From JBMNUL01 sp050946255 (GTDB lineage Bacteria > Actinomycetota > Coriobacteriia > Coriobacteriales > CADBOM01): a stretch of DNA of 20,811 nucleotides. This document shows, piece after piece, positions 1 through 6,929 of this stretch. The notes beneath the pieces are model-generated. The model saw only the letters and a list, made by a program, of their open reading frames with translations, made no database searches and was not told where the DNA came from. A program made the position numbers and the translations under genes. Position 1 is the stretch's first letter, and each line of letters starts with the position of its first letter. The DNA is taken from positions 1 through 20,811 of the forward strand of contig JBMNUL010000033.1 of assembly GCA_050946255.1 (NCBI GenBank), read 5' to 3'.

Positions 1-1373
1 CCGCCCTTTTCGCCGGACTCGTCGGAATCCACATCGTCTTTGTGGAGACGTGGGAAGGTTTCATCGTAGTACTTTGTGCCAAATCCCATCTCGTTCTCGG
101 AATCACATCCCTCGGCTTTCCTGTCCTTCTCCAGCTTTTCTGCGCTTTCCTTCTGAATGGCGACATCCCTTCTCAAGGAAGTGTCACCGTCGTTCTTCTT
201 GACCTTGGAGTACTTCTTGCTCTCGTAATCTTTCTCAGTCTCGATTTCCGCACCGTGTCCCATTCGGCCCGTCTTCTTCATCCCGAATGCATGAACCACG
301 ATGCACGCTGCAACGATGCCAGTGATTCCGAGCGCTATGCTCGAAGGCTGCACATTCGCATCGCCGATGTGAAGGTCTCGCAACCTGGAGGAGAAGAACG
401 GGGAGTTGGCATTAACCCAATTTCCAACGTTGTTGTGGGGGTTTGCGGTGGCGCATCCGCAGCACGGAGCTCCAGACTCCACGCACCAGCTTGCACGCCT
501 GTTCCATCTGACCACAGGGCAATTCGCATAGGTCTCTGGACCCCTGCATCCCATGGCATACAGGCAGAACTGATGGGTCTCCTCTTCAGAGCCGAACTTG
601 TAGACGAACTCTCCGTTCTCGAAATGTCCGCGCCTCGGGCAATTGTCATGGATAACCTGGCCGAAAAGATCCGTGGGCATGTTCTTCGAGTTCAAAGTCG
701 GAAGCTGCCCGATCAGCAGGTAATCAACGATCACGGCGATAACGTTTTCCGGATTGACCGGGCACGCCGGGAGGTTGACCACCGGAGTGGAAATCCCCCT
801 CTCCTCCAAGAACTGCTGGACTCCCATGGCACCTGCCGGGTTGGGATCTCCTGCCTGCCATCCACCATCGACGGCGCAGGATCCGCATGCTATCACAGCC
901 ACGGCACTTGCAGCAGCCTCTGCGAGAATATCGGTTCCCTTCTCCCCTCCTATCAAGAGGGCGTTTCCATCCCAACCGGTCATGACCCCGCCCTCGTAGA
1001 CGAGGATGTAGTTTCCTGCGGCAATTGTCTCTGCCTTGGCCTGCTCAAGAGAGTATCCAGCGGCTGCAGAGAGAGTTTCGGAATAATTGAGGGAAATCAG
1101 GTCCAGAACCACAGTGGCGATATCAGGTGAATCAACCTGTGCAAACGACTCTGTGCAACCAGAGCATGAACCTGCCTCCAGCCAGATGACAGGGGCAAGG
1201 TTTCCTTCTGTGGCCCCAATCTCCAAAGCCTCCGCAATACGCGGGGCCATTGCATCAGTCAGACCAAGCGCCACGGCAATACCACCACAGAACTTCAGAA
1301 ACTGTCTGCGGGTGATTTTCCTAGCGGCCAGATAACCGTAAAAGCCAGACTCGGCCACTTCTTCTCTTCCCAT
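1..1373 (-). CDS. [NiFe]-hydrogenase small subunit, Tat-exported, partial (3' end outside window)
   Basis: Reading the minus strand from an ATG at 1373 gives 457 codons open to the window edge. GAGG lies 7 bases upstream of the ATG. Residues 21-27 are a twin-arginine motif (TRRQFLK) followed by a hydrophobic stretch, so the subunit should be exported by Tat. C70 and C73 (GSCSGC) with later GSCA and PACP motifs match ligands of the proximal Fe-S cluster. IHDNCPRRGHF, the pair CLYAMGC/NCP and WCVESGAPCCGC match the distal and medial cluster regions. A membrane helix lies near residues 344-363. It is followed by an unusually long, charged tail of at least 95 residues, which continues off the window. 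The subunit passes electrons from the NiFe large subunit (presumably just beyond position 1) towards the membrane. Family: group 1 uptake hydrogenase, possibly the coriobacterial subgroup 1i. The family call is firm, the subgroup is inference. Confidence 0.93.
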   Translation of the reverse strand, partial: MGREEVAESGFYGYLAARKITRRQFLKFCGGIAVALGLTDAMAPRIAEALEIGATEGNLAPVIWLEAGSCSGCTESFAQVDSPDIATVVLDLISLNYSETLSAAAGYSLEQAKAETIAAGNYILVYEGGVMTGWDGNALLIGGEKGTDILAEAAASAVAVIACGSCAVDGGWQAGDPNPAGAMGVQQFLEERGISTPVVNLPACPVNPENVIAVIVDYLLIGQLPTLNSKNMPTDLFGQVIHDNCPRRGHFENGEFVYKFGSEEETHQFCLYAMGCRGPETYANCPVVRWNRRASWCVESGAPCCGCATANPHNNVGNWVNANSPFFSSRLRDLHIGDANVQPSSIALGITGIVAACIVVHAFGMKKTGRMGHGAEIETEKDYESKKYSKVKKNDGDTSLRRDVAIQKESAEKLEKDRKAEGCDSENEMGFGTKYYDETFPRLHKDDVDSDESGEKG

Positions 1374-1474
1374 ATGCGCACCTCACTCTCACGCCAGAAA
1401 CGTCTTCGGAGAAAGAAAGCAGGATGCTGAATCCGATACAGACACCGAAACCCAAACAGCTCTCAAATACCCCC

Positions 1475-1504
1475 GGCACGCAATGTCTGAGCGCATTGCA
1501 TGCC
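1475..1504. repeat. inverted repeat, 11-8-11, in hydrogenase leader
   Basis: The arms GGCAcGCAATG and CATTGCaTGCC pair at 10 of 11 positions across an 8-base spacer. The element sits about 100 bases upstream of the hydrogenase start codon and directly beside the 30-bp tandem repeat. It could be a protein operator or a hairpin in the 5' leader RNA; the sequence alone does not decide. Confidence 0.6.
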
Positions 1505-1506
1505 CG

Positions 1507-1566
1507 AACATCCATCCACTCTTGCAGTATGTGATGAACATCCAATCACTCTTGCAGTATGTGATG
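1507..1566. repeat. 30-bp tandem duplication
   Basis: Two head-to-tail 30-bp units (1507-1536 and 1537-1566) differ at only two bases. Each ends in CTTGCAGTATGTGATG. The junction of the units creates an inverted GTGAT(N9)ATCAC. The pair lies just downstream of the predicted hydrogenase transcription start, where a repressor or an RNA-level control element would act. With only two abutting units and no spacer it is not a CRISPR array. Confidence 0.75.
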
Positions 1567-1577
1567 ACGTTGTGAAG

Positions 1578-1606
1578 ATTATAGAATTGAAACGCCGATA
1601 TTACAC
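1578..1606 (-). promoter_or_regulatory. candidate promoter for hydrogenase operon
   Basis: On the minus strand a perfect TATAAT lies at 1583-1578. Seventeen bases upstream is GTGTAA, a poor match to TTGACA, so the promoter may need an activator. The predicted start is near 1571, leaving a leader of about 200 bases. Confidence 0.4.
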
Positions 1607-1615
1607 ATATTTAAT
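1587..1615 (+). promoter_or_regulatory. candidate promoter for larBC
   Basis: TTGAAA at 1587-1592 and TTTAAT at 1610-1615 are separated by exactly 17 bases; each matches the sigma-70 consensus at five of six positions. It overlaps the divergent hydrogenase promoter. The predicted start near 1622 is about 320 bases before larB, so a second, closer promoter may also exist. Confidence 0.45.
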
Positions 1616-1944
1616 AATTTATTGTCGACCGACGACAGAATGCTTTCGGTAATAAAGCAAGTAGTGCTAGTATTTGTTTTCTTTGGGTTTAACGCCTTTT
1701 TCCTTTCCCCACACCCCTTTTCCCAAATGTTTCTAGCAAATCAACGACAGTTTGATTTTTCTGCAAGTGGCACCAAATATTCAAGTAAAACGATACAATT
1801 TCAGGAAAATGTAGTTCTAGTTAATGCGGGATATTCCGACTTGGGCAAGGGGCCATTGCCATAAAATAATGGTGTAAAACGATAGGCGAACAATCAAACG
1901 TTTACCCAAACACCACATGATTTTCCAGTATGGAAGGGATCGTC

Positions 1945-2670
1945 ATGAGCATTGAGATCGAAGACTTTGCCAACATCGACTACGACAGAGAACGCAGATG
2001 CGGTTTCCCCGAAGTGATATTTGGAATGGGCAAGAGCACCGACCAGATGATCGCCATAGCAAAAGCGATACTGGAGAAGCAAGACCTCGTTCTCGTCACC
2101 AGGGTCGAGCCTGAGGAAGCTAAGAGCATCAAGGCGGAGATCCCAGATGCATGCTATCTAGAGACGCCAAGGTCCCTCTTCGTCGACAGAAGGCAAACCC
2201 CCCTCATAGGCGAGACCACGATGGAAATCCTCGGACAAGTGGAACAGAACGAGGATACGGGCAACGTCGTAGTCTGTTGCGCTGGAACAAGCGACCTCTA
2301 TGTTGCCGAAGAGGCGGCAATCACCGCCTGCCTGATGGGGTCGCATGTAAATCTAGTGCCCGATATCGGCATCGCAGGAGTTCACCGCACGCTATCCAAA
2401 GTCGACGTGCTGAGAAGCGCCCGAGTCATAGTCTGTTGCGCCGGAATGGAAGGCGCTCTCCCCTCCTTGGTGGCAGGATTGGTGGAGGTGCCGGTAATTG
2501 CAGTCCCGACGAGCGTTGGATATGGTGCGAACCTAGGTGGGATAGCAGCTCTGCTCTCGATGATCAACAGCTGCGCCAGCGGGGTCAGCGTGGTCAACAT
2601 CGACAACGGTTTCGGTGCCGGGCAAATTGCCAGCAGGATCAACAGGCCCTCATGGGCTGAGAACAAATGA
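1945..2670 (+). CDS. larB: LarB, pyridinium-3,5-biscarboxylic acid mononucleotide synthase
   Basis: LarB carboxylates and hydrolyses nicotinic acid adenine dinucleotide to P2CMN, the first step in making the nickel-pincer nucleotide cofactor. The 241-residue product has the family pattern throughout: an N-terminal YDRERRCGFPEVIFG segment, then a PurE-like domain with AGTSDLYVAEEAA, AGMEGALPSLVAGL, VPTSVGYGANLGG and NIDNGFGAG. An in-frame ATG at 1930 lacks a ribosome site. The ATG at 1945 has GGAAGGG six bases upstream, so I chose 1945. larC follows after 43 bases on the same strand, as in classical lar operons. larA (or another cofactor user) and larE are not in the window, so the enzyme served is unknown. 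The protein should be cytoplasmic. Confidence 0.93.
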   Translation: MSIEIEDFANIDYDRERRCGFPEVIFGMGKSTDQMIAIAKAILEKQDLVLVTRVEPEEAKSIKAEIPDACYLETPRSLFVDRRQTPLIGETTMEILGQVEQNEDTGNVVVCCAGTSDLYVAEEAAITACLMGSHVNLVPDIGIAGVHRTLSKVDVLRSARVIVCCAGMEGALPSLVAGLVEVPVIAVPTSVGYGANLGGIAALLSMINSCASGVSVVNIDNGFGAGQIASRINRPSWAENK

Positions 2671-2713
2671 CAGCTTGCCACATTCAGCCTCAATTGAAAC
2701 GAAGGAATTGGCA

Positions 2714-4093
2714 ATGATAGCTCACATGGACATATCGACGGGAGCCTCGGGAGACAAGATTGTCGGTTCCCTATTGCAAGTATGCACGGCGCTCGGGATA
2801 TACGACGGAAACGAGTTCTCAAGCTTCTTCGAAGATCTTCTCGAAAACGTCAAAGTAGATGTATACGAGGGAGACAGCTGCGGAATCGAAGGCCTGCACC
2901 TTCATGTGGAGTACGGCGAAAAACACGAACATGCGGACGACGGTCATTTCGAACACGGCGATTCTAGCTCCAACGAGCATGGCAGTGTCGAATCGGACGA
3001 ACACGATCACGACCACGGTCATGCCACTTCCACAGAGCACGAACACGATGGGCATCACCATCACCACGAGCACAGGTCCTGGTCTCAAATCGAGTCGATG
3101 CTGAGCTCATGGCACTCAGAGGGAAAGCTCCAAGATGATGCCTTCAAAAGGGCAATGGCAGCGTTCAAGATCGTGGCTGAAGCGGAATCTCAGGTTCATG
3201 GTGTCCCATTAGAAGAGGTTCATTTCCACGAGGTGGGCGCAATTGATTCAATAGTGGACATAGTTGGGGCATCGCTTCTCATGAGCAAGCTCGACTTGAG
3301 CAGGATATTCTGCACCCCAATCACCGTTGGATACGGGACCGTGGATTGCGCCCACGGCACATTGCCGGTTCCAGCTCCCGCAACGGCAAAGATTCTGGAG
3401 GGAATGCCGATCGTCACCGGTGCTTACGAAGGCGAGATGACTACTCCGACCGGTGCTGCGCTTCTAAAGGCAAACGTCACGGATTGGGCTCCTCTGGTCC
3501 CGATGGTCCCACGTGCTTCTGGATTTGGGCTTGGAGACCGCCAGATCCCAGGCGCGGCTAACTGCCTGCGCACAATCGTTGGAGATGCCATCGATCCGGT
3601 GACGCTCGAATCATCCCACGCTGAACCAGAGGATGGGTTCAGAGTCGAAGGATGCGTTCTCCTGCAAACGAACATTGACCATATCAGCCCGGAAATTGCT
3701 GCATCATGTTGCGAGGACCTGATGTCGCTTGGGGCAAAGGACGTATGGCAACAGCCTGTGACAATGAAGAAGGGAAGGCTGGGATTTGTCCTGAACGTCT
3801 TGGTCTCGCCTGAAGATTGCGATGAGTTCTGCAAGAAGATCTGCGAGCTCACGGGGACACTCGGTGTCAGGCGCAGCATCGTTGAGAGAACGGTGGCCCC
3901 GAGGATAAAGAAAACGATTCAAAGCGAGTTCGGCGAGATTGGCTTCAAGGTCATGGAGCCGGGAAGCCCCGCAGAAAGACAGAGCTGGGTACGACCCGAG
4001 AGCGACGACGTGGCCAGAGTGGCGAGACAAGCCGGAATAGGATACCCCGAGGCATACGAAAAGCTGATGCACCTATGGGAGAGCTCCCAATAG
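2714..4093 (+). CDS. larC: LarC, nickel-insertion cyclometallase, with long His-rich insert
   Basis: LarC inserts nickel into the sulfur-bearing pincer nucleotide in a CTP-dependent reaction. The start at 2714 has AAGGA seven bases upstream and gives the usual N-terminus (MDISTGASGDKIVGSLL). The product is 459 residues. Residues of about 62-121 form an insert rich in His, Asp and Glu, ending in five consecutive His, a plausible nickel store or metal delivery loop. Further family marks are EVHFHEVGAIDSIVDIVG, TPITVGYGTV, HGTLPVPAPAT, EMTTPTGAALLK and a C-terminal DDVARVARQAG. The protein is a single open frame; in Lactiplantibacillus plantarum larC is read through a programmed frameshift, and nothing of that kind is needed here. 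The last codons overlap a hairpin that serves the opposite strand. Confidence 0.93.
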   Translation: MIAHMDISTGASGDKIVGSLLQVCTALGIYDGNEFSSFFEDLLENVKVDVYEGDSCGIEGLHLHVEYGEKHEHADDGHFEHGDSSSNEHGSVESDEHDHDHGHATSTEHEHDGHHHHHEHRSWSQIESMLSSWHSEGKLQDDAFKRAMAAFKIVAEAESQVHGVPLEEVHFHEVGAIDSIVDIVGASLLMSKLDLSRIFCTPITVGYGTVDCAHGTLPVPAPATAKILEGMPIVTGAYEGEMTTPTGAALLKANVTDWAPLVPMVPRASGFGLGDRQIPGAANCLRTIVGDAIDPVTLESSHAEPEDGFRVEGCVLLQTNIDHISPEIAASCCEDLMSLGAKDVWQQPVTMKKGRLGFVLNVLVSPEDCDEFCKKICELTGTLGVRRSIVERTVAPRIKKTIQSEFGEIGFKVMEPGSPAERQSWVRPESDDVARVARQAGIGYPEAYEKLMHLWESSQ

Positions 4094-4102
4094 GTGCATC
4101 AG
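4060..4102 (-). terminator. terminator for the HAD/AAA-like operon, inside the 3' end of larC
   Basis: Perfect 12-base arms CTGATGCACCTA (4064-4075) and TAGGTGCATCAG (4091-4102) enclose a second stem GGGAG/CTCCC. On the minus strand the hairpin is followed by CTTTTCG, on the plus strand by no T-run, so it mainly suits minus-strand transcripts ending at 4148. It spans the larC stop codon. Confidence 0.6.
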
Positions 4103-4147
4103 GCTGAACGTTCAAGTTCGAAAGCGCCCTGGAAACCGATCTGTCAG

Positions 4148-5635
4148 CTATTGTTGCCCATCCTGGTCTTCGGAGTCTTCGTCCTCGAAGGTGATATCCG
4201 ACAGGTCATCAACAAACGCCTCCACGGCGGCATCCTCTATCGCAGAATAGGAGGGCTCGCCCTGAGAGACGAACGGGACCATCTCGAACAGCACATCCCT
4301 GATGTCCACGAAACGGTACTCGCTGTTGTTAAGCGATTCCTGATATGCATCCCTAACGGCGTTGCGACCAGCTATCACCATGTCATGTCTGGAAATTCCC
4401 TCGGACAGATTGGAGAGCTCGTCGATGTCGATGGCCGAGAAAGACGTGTGGCCAATCGCGAAGTTGTTCCAGACCCTCTTGCGCTCGTCGAGCGTGGGAT
4501 AATCGACCTTTATCCTCTGAACCTGCTCGAACATCTCCTCGAACTGGGGTGACAGCCTGACGTCTTCCTGCGACGTTAGAATCGGGAATACATCCGGCTT
4601 CTGGAGGATGGCATGGATGTATCCGAGAATCTCGCTGTAAGTGCGATTGCCGCGCGAGAACTCCTCGGGATAATCCATCTCGTTGGCAATGGATTCCTTG
4701 ATAAAGTCCTGGAGAATGTCGATGTTCTCGATGATGAACGTGCAGGGCGTTGGGATATCGGTTGGATCGGATACCCCGAAGAGCCCACGGCGGAACGGTC
4801 CGCTCAACCTGATTGTCCAGAGACCATCGTCGTCGGTGCGCACATGGAGTGTGAGGACGGGATTCCCGATCTCGCCTGCTGTGGCCTCGGCAAACTCGAA
4901 AACGTCATCTCTCGAGGGACCGTAGAACAGGAACGGGTCATAGAGCGAAAGCCCCTCCAAGCCGTGAAACTCCGAGGTCTCCTGCAGGAACTGCTTGTAC
5001 TCGTCATCGACGGCAGCATCAAACCCATAGACGCACATCGACTTCATCTCAGACTCGTATCCCACGAGGTCGCTGTAGGTCTTTGGAGTCAGCGAGTTGG
5101 ACTCGTTTCCCTTTCCCCACTGCGGAATCGTGGGCGAATGCTTGGCTGGCGGCTCTGGCTCGGGTTCTTCCGGCTCCTTGTGCTCGCCAGACATCATCCC
5201 GTTGAACTTCTTCAGAAAATCCGGGTCCGCGCCAGCAGCCGTTGCCTCCGGAGAATGGATTGGGGACATGTGCTCGATCTTGTCGCTCGGCACGCCCATC
5301 TCCTCCAATTGGTCCACGGCCATCTTCTGCAGCTGGTGCACCTTCTCATCGACGTCCTCGGGAGAACTGTATGGGGCAAGCACCGTGAAAATTGCCTCGG
5401 CCGAGGGCTTGTCCGAGATGCGGCAGGCAATCGACCATGCCTTGCGCATTCCTTCCAGCGCCTCCTGACTCGGAATCAGATTGGCGATCCCATCGGCCTC
5501 ATAGGCGGCCATATACAGATGGATTGCCAATTTGTTGTAGCCATCGTCCTGCGCGCGGTTGGCCGCATCTAGGTATTCTGAAACATCGAAACTGTCGTCG
5601 TTGTCTGGATTGTAAATATTTGGAAGTGAGTCCAT
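4148..5635 (-). CDS. AAA+-like protein with degenerate nucleotide-binding motifs
   Basis: I do not recognise a named family. The 495-residue product is soluble and acidic. Residues of about 20-90 look helical and TPR-like. A Pro/Glu-rich linker lies at about 150-170. From about 185 the order resembles an AAA+ module: SDLVGYESEMK, then FLFYGPSRDDVFE at the Walker A position, FIIENIDIL at the Walker B position, PTLDERKRVW, and a lid-like helix (ISRHDMVIAGRNAVRDAY). Walker A lacks GxxGxGK(T/S) and Walker B reads EN instead of DE, so ATP hydrolysis is doubtful. The start has a strong AAGGAGG eight bases upstream. It follows the HAD gene by 54 bases and is probably cotranscribed with it; a terminator lies just after. 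A scaffold or pseudo-ATPase role is inference. It could also be a diverged AAA member with a non-canonical P-loop. Confidence 0.75.
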   Translation of the reverse strand: MDSLPNIYNPDNDDSFDVSEYLDAANRAQDDGYNKLAIHLYMAAYEADGIANLIPSQEALEGMRKAWSIACRISDKPSAEAIFTVLAPYSSPEDVDEKVHQLQKMAVDQLEEMGVPSDKIEHMSPIHSPEATAAGADPDFLKKFNGMMSGEHKEPEEPEPEPPAKHSPTIPQWGKGNESNSLTPKTYSDLVGYESEMKSMCVYGFDAAVDDEYKQFLQETSEFHGLEGLSLYDPFLFYGPSRDDVFEFAEATAGEIGNPVLTLHVRTDDDGLWTIRLSGPFRRGLFGVSDPTDIPTPCTFIIENIDILQDFIKESIANEMDYPEEFSRGNRTYSEILGYIHAILQKPDVFPILTSQEDVRLSPQFEEMFEQVQRIKVDYPTLDERKRVWNNFAIGHTSFSAIDIDELSNLSEGISRHDMVIAGRNAVRDAYQESLNNSEYRFVDIRDVLFEMVPFVSQGEPSYSAIEDAAVEAFVDDLSDITFEDEDSEDQDGQQ

Positions 5636-5689
5636 GTTCTCACCCTCCTTCGCTGCAAAGCACCATCACTTCAGGCGCTTGCTTACAGC

Positions 5690-6418
5690 TTACCACTCTT
5701 GTATTTCCCAGCCGTTTCGCTCGGCAGCCGTTCGGAGTTTTGTCTTGGGATTCACGGCAACCGGATGCTTTGCGATGGAAAGTATCGGTAAATCCGTGAA
5801 GTGATCTGCATAGGAATATCCGATTTCCCAATTGCCCCTTCCAAAATTCTTGTCCGCGTAGAGCTTGAGACGCACGACCTTCTCGTCTCCCTCGACTGGC
5901 TTGCCGTCGATCTCCCCGGTGTATCGGTCGTTTTCGATTACCATCTTCGTGGAGACCTGTCTCTCCACCCCGGAATCTTCCGCCATCATCTTCGCAATCG
6001 GCTCGAAAGTAGCCGTGACGAAAATCGGCACGTCTCCCCTCTCCTTGTGCCATCGGATCTTCTCAAGGGCTTCAGGACGAAGTTTGGGGTAAATCTTAGT
6101 CTTGTAGATCTTCTCTATTATCTTGTTGGCATCGGCAGAAGACATGTTTCTAAATGACGAGAACACGCGCCTTCTCACAGCCTCCGTCTCAATGGTGAGA
6201 CCCGCCTTGTACTTGAGCCCCCAGACTCCGGCCAGAAGCGCACGGCCCGATGGGAGGACCCCAGCTTTGAAGAGGTTGAACGCGATAATCGCAGGAGACT
6301 GACCGTCGATTACGGTGCCGTCGATGTCGAACACCGCCAACGTCGTCTTGCCTTGGGCATCTTTTCTTTCCGCAGCCTGGGTTGCCAATCCACTGCTGCT
6401 TGCTAGCCCATCAAACAC
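5690..6418 (-). CDS. HAD-superfamily subfamily IB phosphatase (SerB-like)
   Basis: The 242-residue product has the full HAD set: motif I VFDIDGTVID (nucleophile D31, acid D33), motif II FVTATFEP, a Lys in KVVRLK as motif III, and motif IV YADHFTDLPIL. The helical cap between motifs I and II fits the IB subfamily, which contains SerB-like phosphatases and small-molecule phosphomonoesterases; the true substrate cannot be told. The start is GTG at 6418 with GGAGG five bases upstream; an ATG two bases earlier is in another frame. An N-terminal extension of about 25 Ser/Ala-rich residues precedes the core. Cytoplasmic. It is the first gene of a pair with the AAA+-like gene, driven by a promoter with a perfect TATAAT 38 bases upstream of the GTG. 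Confidence 0.85.
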   Translation of the reverse strand: MFDGLASSSGLATQAAERKDAQGKTTLAVFDIDGTVIDGQSPAIIAFNLFKAGVLPSGRALLAGVWGLKYKAGLTIETEAVRRRVFSSFRNMSSADANKIIEKIYKTKIYPKLRPEALEKIRWHKERGDVPIFVTATFEPIAKMMAEDSGVERQVSTKMVIENDRYTGEIDGKPVEGDEKVVRLKLYADKNFGRGNWEIGYSYADHFTDLPILSIAKHPVAVNPKTKLRTAAERNGWEIQEW

Positions 6419-6455
6419 ATTGGCCTCCGGTCGTCAATTCTCCTTTGGGTCGTTG

Positions 6456-6484
6456 ATTATACAACTCAAATATGTAGCAGAAAT
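6456..6484 (-). promoter_or_regulatory. candidate promoter for the HAD/AAA-like operon
   Basis: A perfect TATAAT reads on the minus strand at 6461-6456, with ATTTCT 17 bases upstream as a weak -35. The predicted leader is only about 30 bases. A second Shine-Dalgarno-like AAAGGAG lies ahead of the one used by the gene. Confidence 0.45.
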
Positions 6485-6562
6485 GCACAGTACGGTGAAG
6501 TGCGCTCTGGCACCGAAATGCTCATGCGCCGGTCGCGGCAAAATTACCCGTCATCGAATTAA

Positions 6563-6591
6563 TTGAACTAGACAGTTTCGGGAAATATCAG
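6563..6591 (+). promoter_or_regulatory. candidate tRNA-Asp promoter
   Basis: TTGAAC (6563-6568) and TATCAG (6586-6591) are 17 bases apart, upstream of the tRNA. The -10 half overlaps the inverted repeat at 6582-6600. Confidence 0.4.
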
Positions 6592-6621
6592 TAATATTTC
6601 TAACGCTGCATGAAACGCAGC
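6582..6621 (+). promoter_or_regulatory. inverted repeat plus leader hairpin upstream of tRNA-Asp
   Basis: Two elements sit between the promoter and the tRNA. GAAATAT(N5)ATATTTC at 6582-6600 is a perfect 7-base inverted repeat over the -10 and start region. GCTGC(N7)GCAGC at 6605-6621 forms a small hairpin ending five bases before the mature tRNA. The first could be an operator and the second a processing signal; both roles are inference. Confidence 0.35.
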
Positions 6622-6626
6622 AATGC

Positions 6627-6703
6627 GGGGTGCTAGCTCAGCTGGTTAGAGCGCTGGCCTGTCAAGCCAGAGGTCGCGAGTTCGATTCTCGTGCATCCCG
6701 CCA
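6627..6703 (+). tRNA. tRNA-Asp (anticodon GTC), CCA encoded
   Basis: The cloverleaf closes fully: acceptor GGGGTGC/GCATCCC (one G-T pair), D-arm GCTC...GAGC, anticodon stem CTGGC/GCCAG with loop CTGTCAA (GTC at 6661-6663), and T-arm GCGAG-TTCGATT-CTCGT. Discriminator G at 6700 is followed by a genomic CCA at 6701-6703. It stands alone, with its own promoter and terminator. Confidence 0.97.
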
Positions 6704-6713
6704 CCCTGTGAAG

Positions 6714-6746
6714 AAAGCCAGACGGGCATCTGCCTGTCTGGCTTTT
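6714..6746 (+). terminator. bidirectional intrinsic terminator
   Basis: The arms AAAGCCAGACGGGCA and TGCCTGTCTGGCTTT form a 15-base stem with one G-T pair and a two-base loop, followed by TTTT. Read on the minus strand it is followed by TTTCTT, so it can also end the M23 peptidase transcript. Between this hairpin and the peptidase stop codon, 6747-6929 holds nothing else I can support. Confidence 0.85.
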
Positions 6747-6929
6747 CGATTTATGCCGCCTTGGTAGATTTCACCGGACTTCAAAGAACTCTCAACTCAT
6801 ATCCAAACTTGAGAAACTGGGATAAACCTCGAAGCCAAAAGAGCGTAAACCTTGCCAAAGGCATGATCTCAGCTCATGCACTTTCAGGGAATCCAGAAAA
6901 GGAAACTACCTGGGAACCGCCCACTCGGC

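Larger units (their letters stand above)
1374..1944. other. divergent intergenic region, hydrogenase / larBC
   Basis: This stretch of 571 bases has no convincing gene. The left half (1374-1570) is the likely leader of the hydrogenase transcript and holds an inverted repeat and a tandem repeat, listed separately. The right half (1570-1930) is AT-rich and would be a leader of about 320 bases for larB if the promoter at 1587-1615 is used. A small hairpin, GGCAA(N7)TTGCC, is visible at about 1844-1860. A possible 80-codon reading frame at 1622-1864 starts with TTG, has no ribosome site and no recognisable sequence, and was not called as a gene. Confidence 0.6.

Noticed and set aside
42..1130. Plus-strand open frame of 362 codons
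   Set aside because: It is antisense to the hydrogenase small subunit, whose cluster motifs are unmistakable.
1507..1566. Start of a CRISPR array
   Set aside because: Only two units, abutting without spacers, and no cas genes nearby.
1622..1864. Possible small protein of 80 residues between hydrogenase and larB
   Set aside because: TTG start directly at the predicted transcript start, no ribosome site, AT-rich composition typical of spacer, no recognisable sequence.
2714..4093. Programmed frameshift in larC as in Lactiplantibacillus
   Set aside because: The whole protein is in one continuous frame with N- and C-terminal family motifs.
5640..6053. Minus-strand frame overlapping the HAD gene
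   Set aside because: Shifted-frame shadow; the HAD catalytic motifs lie in the other frame.
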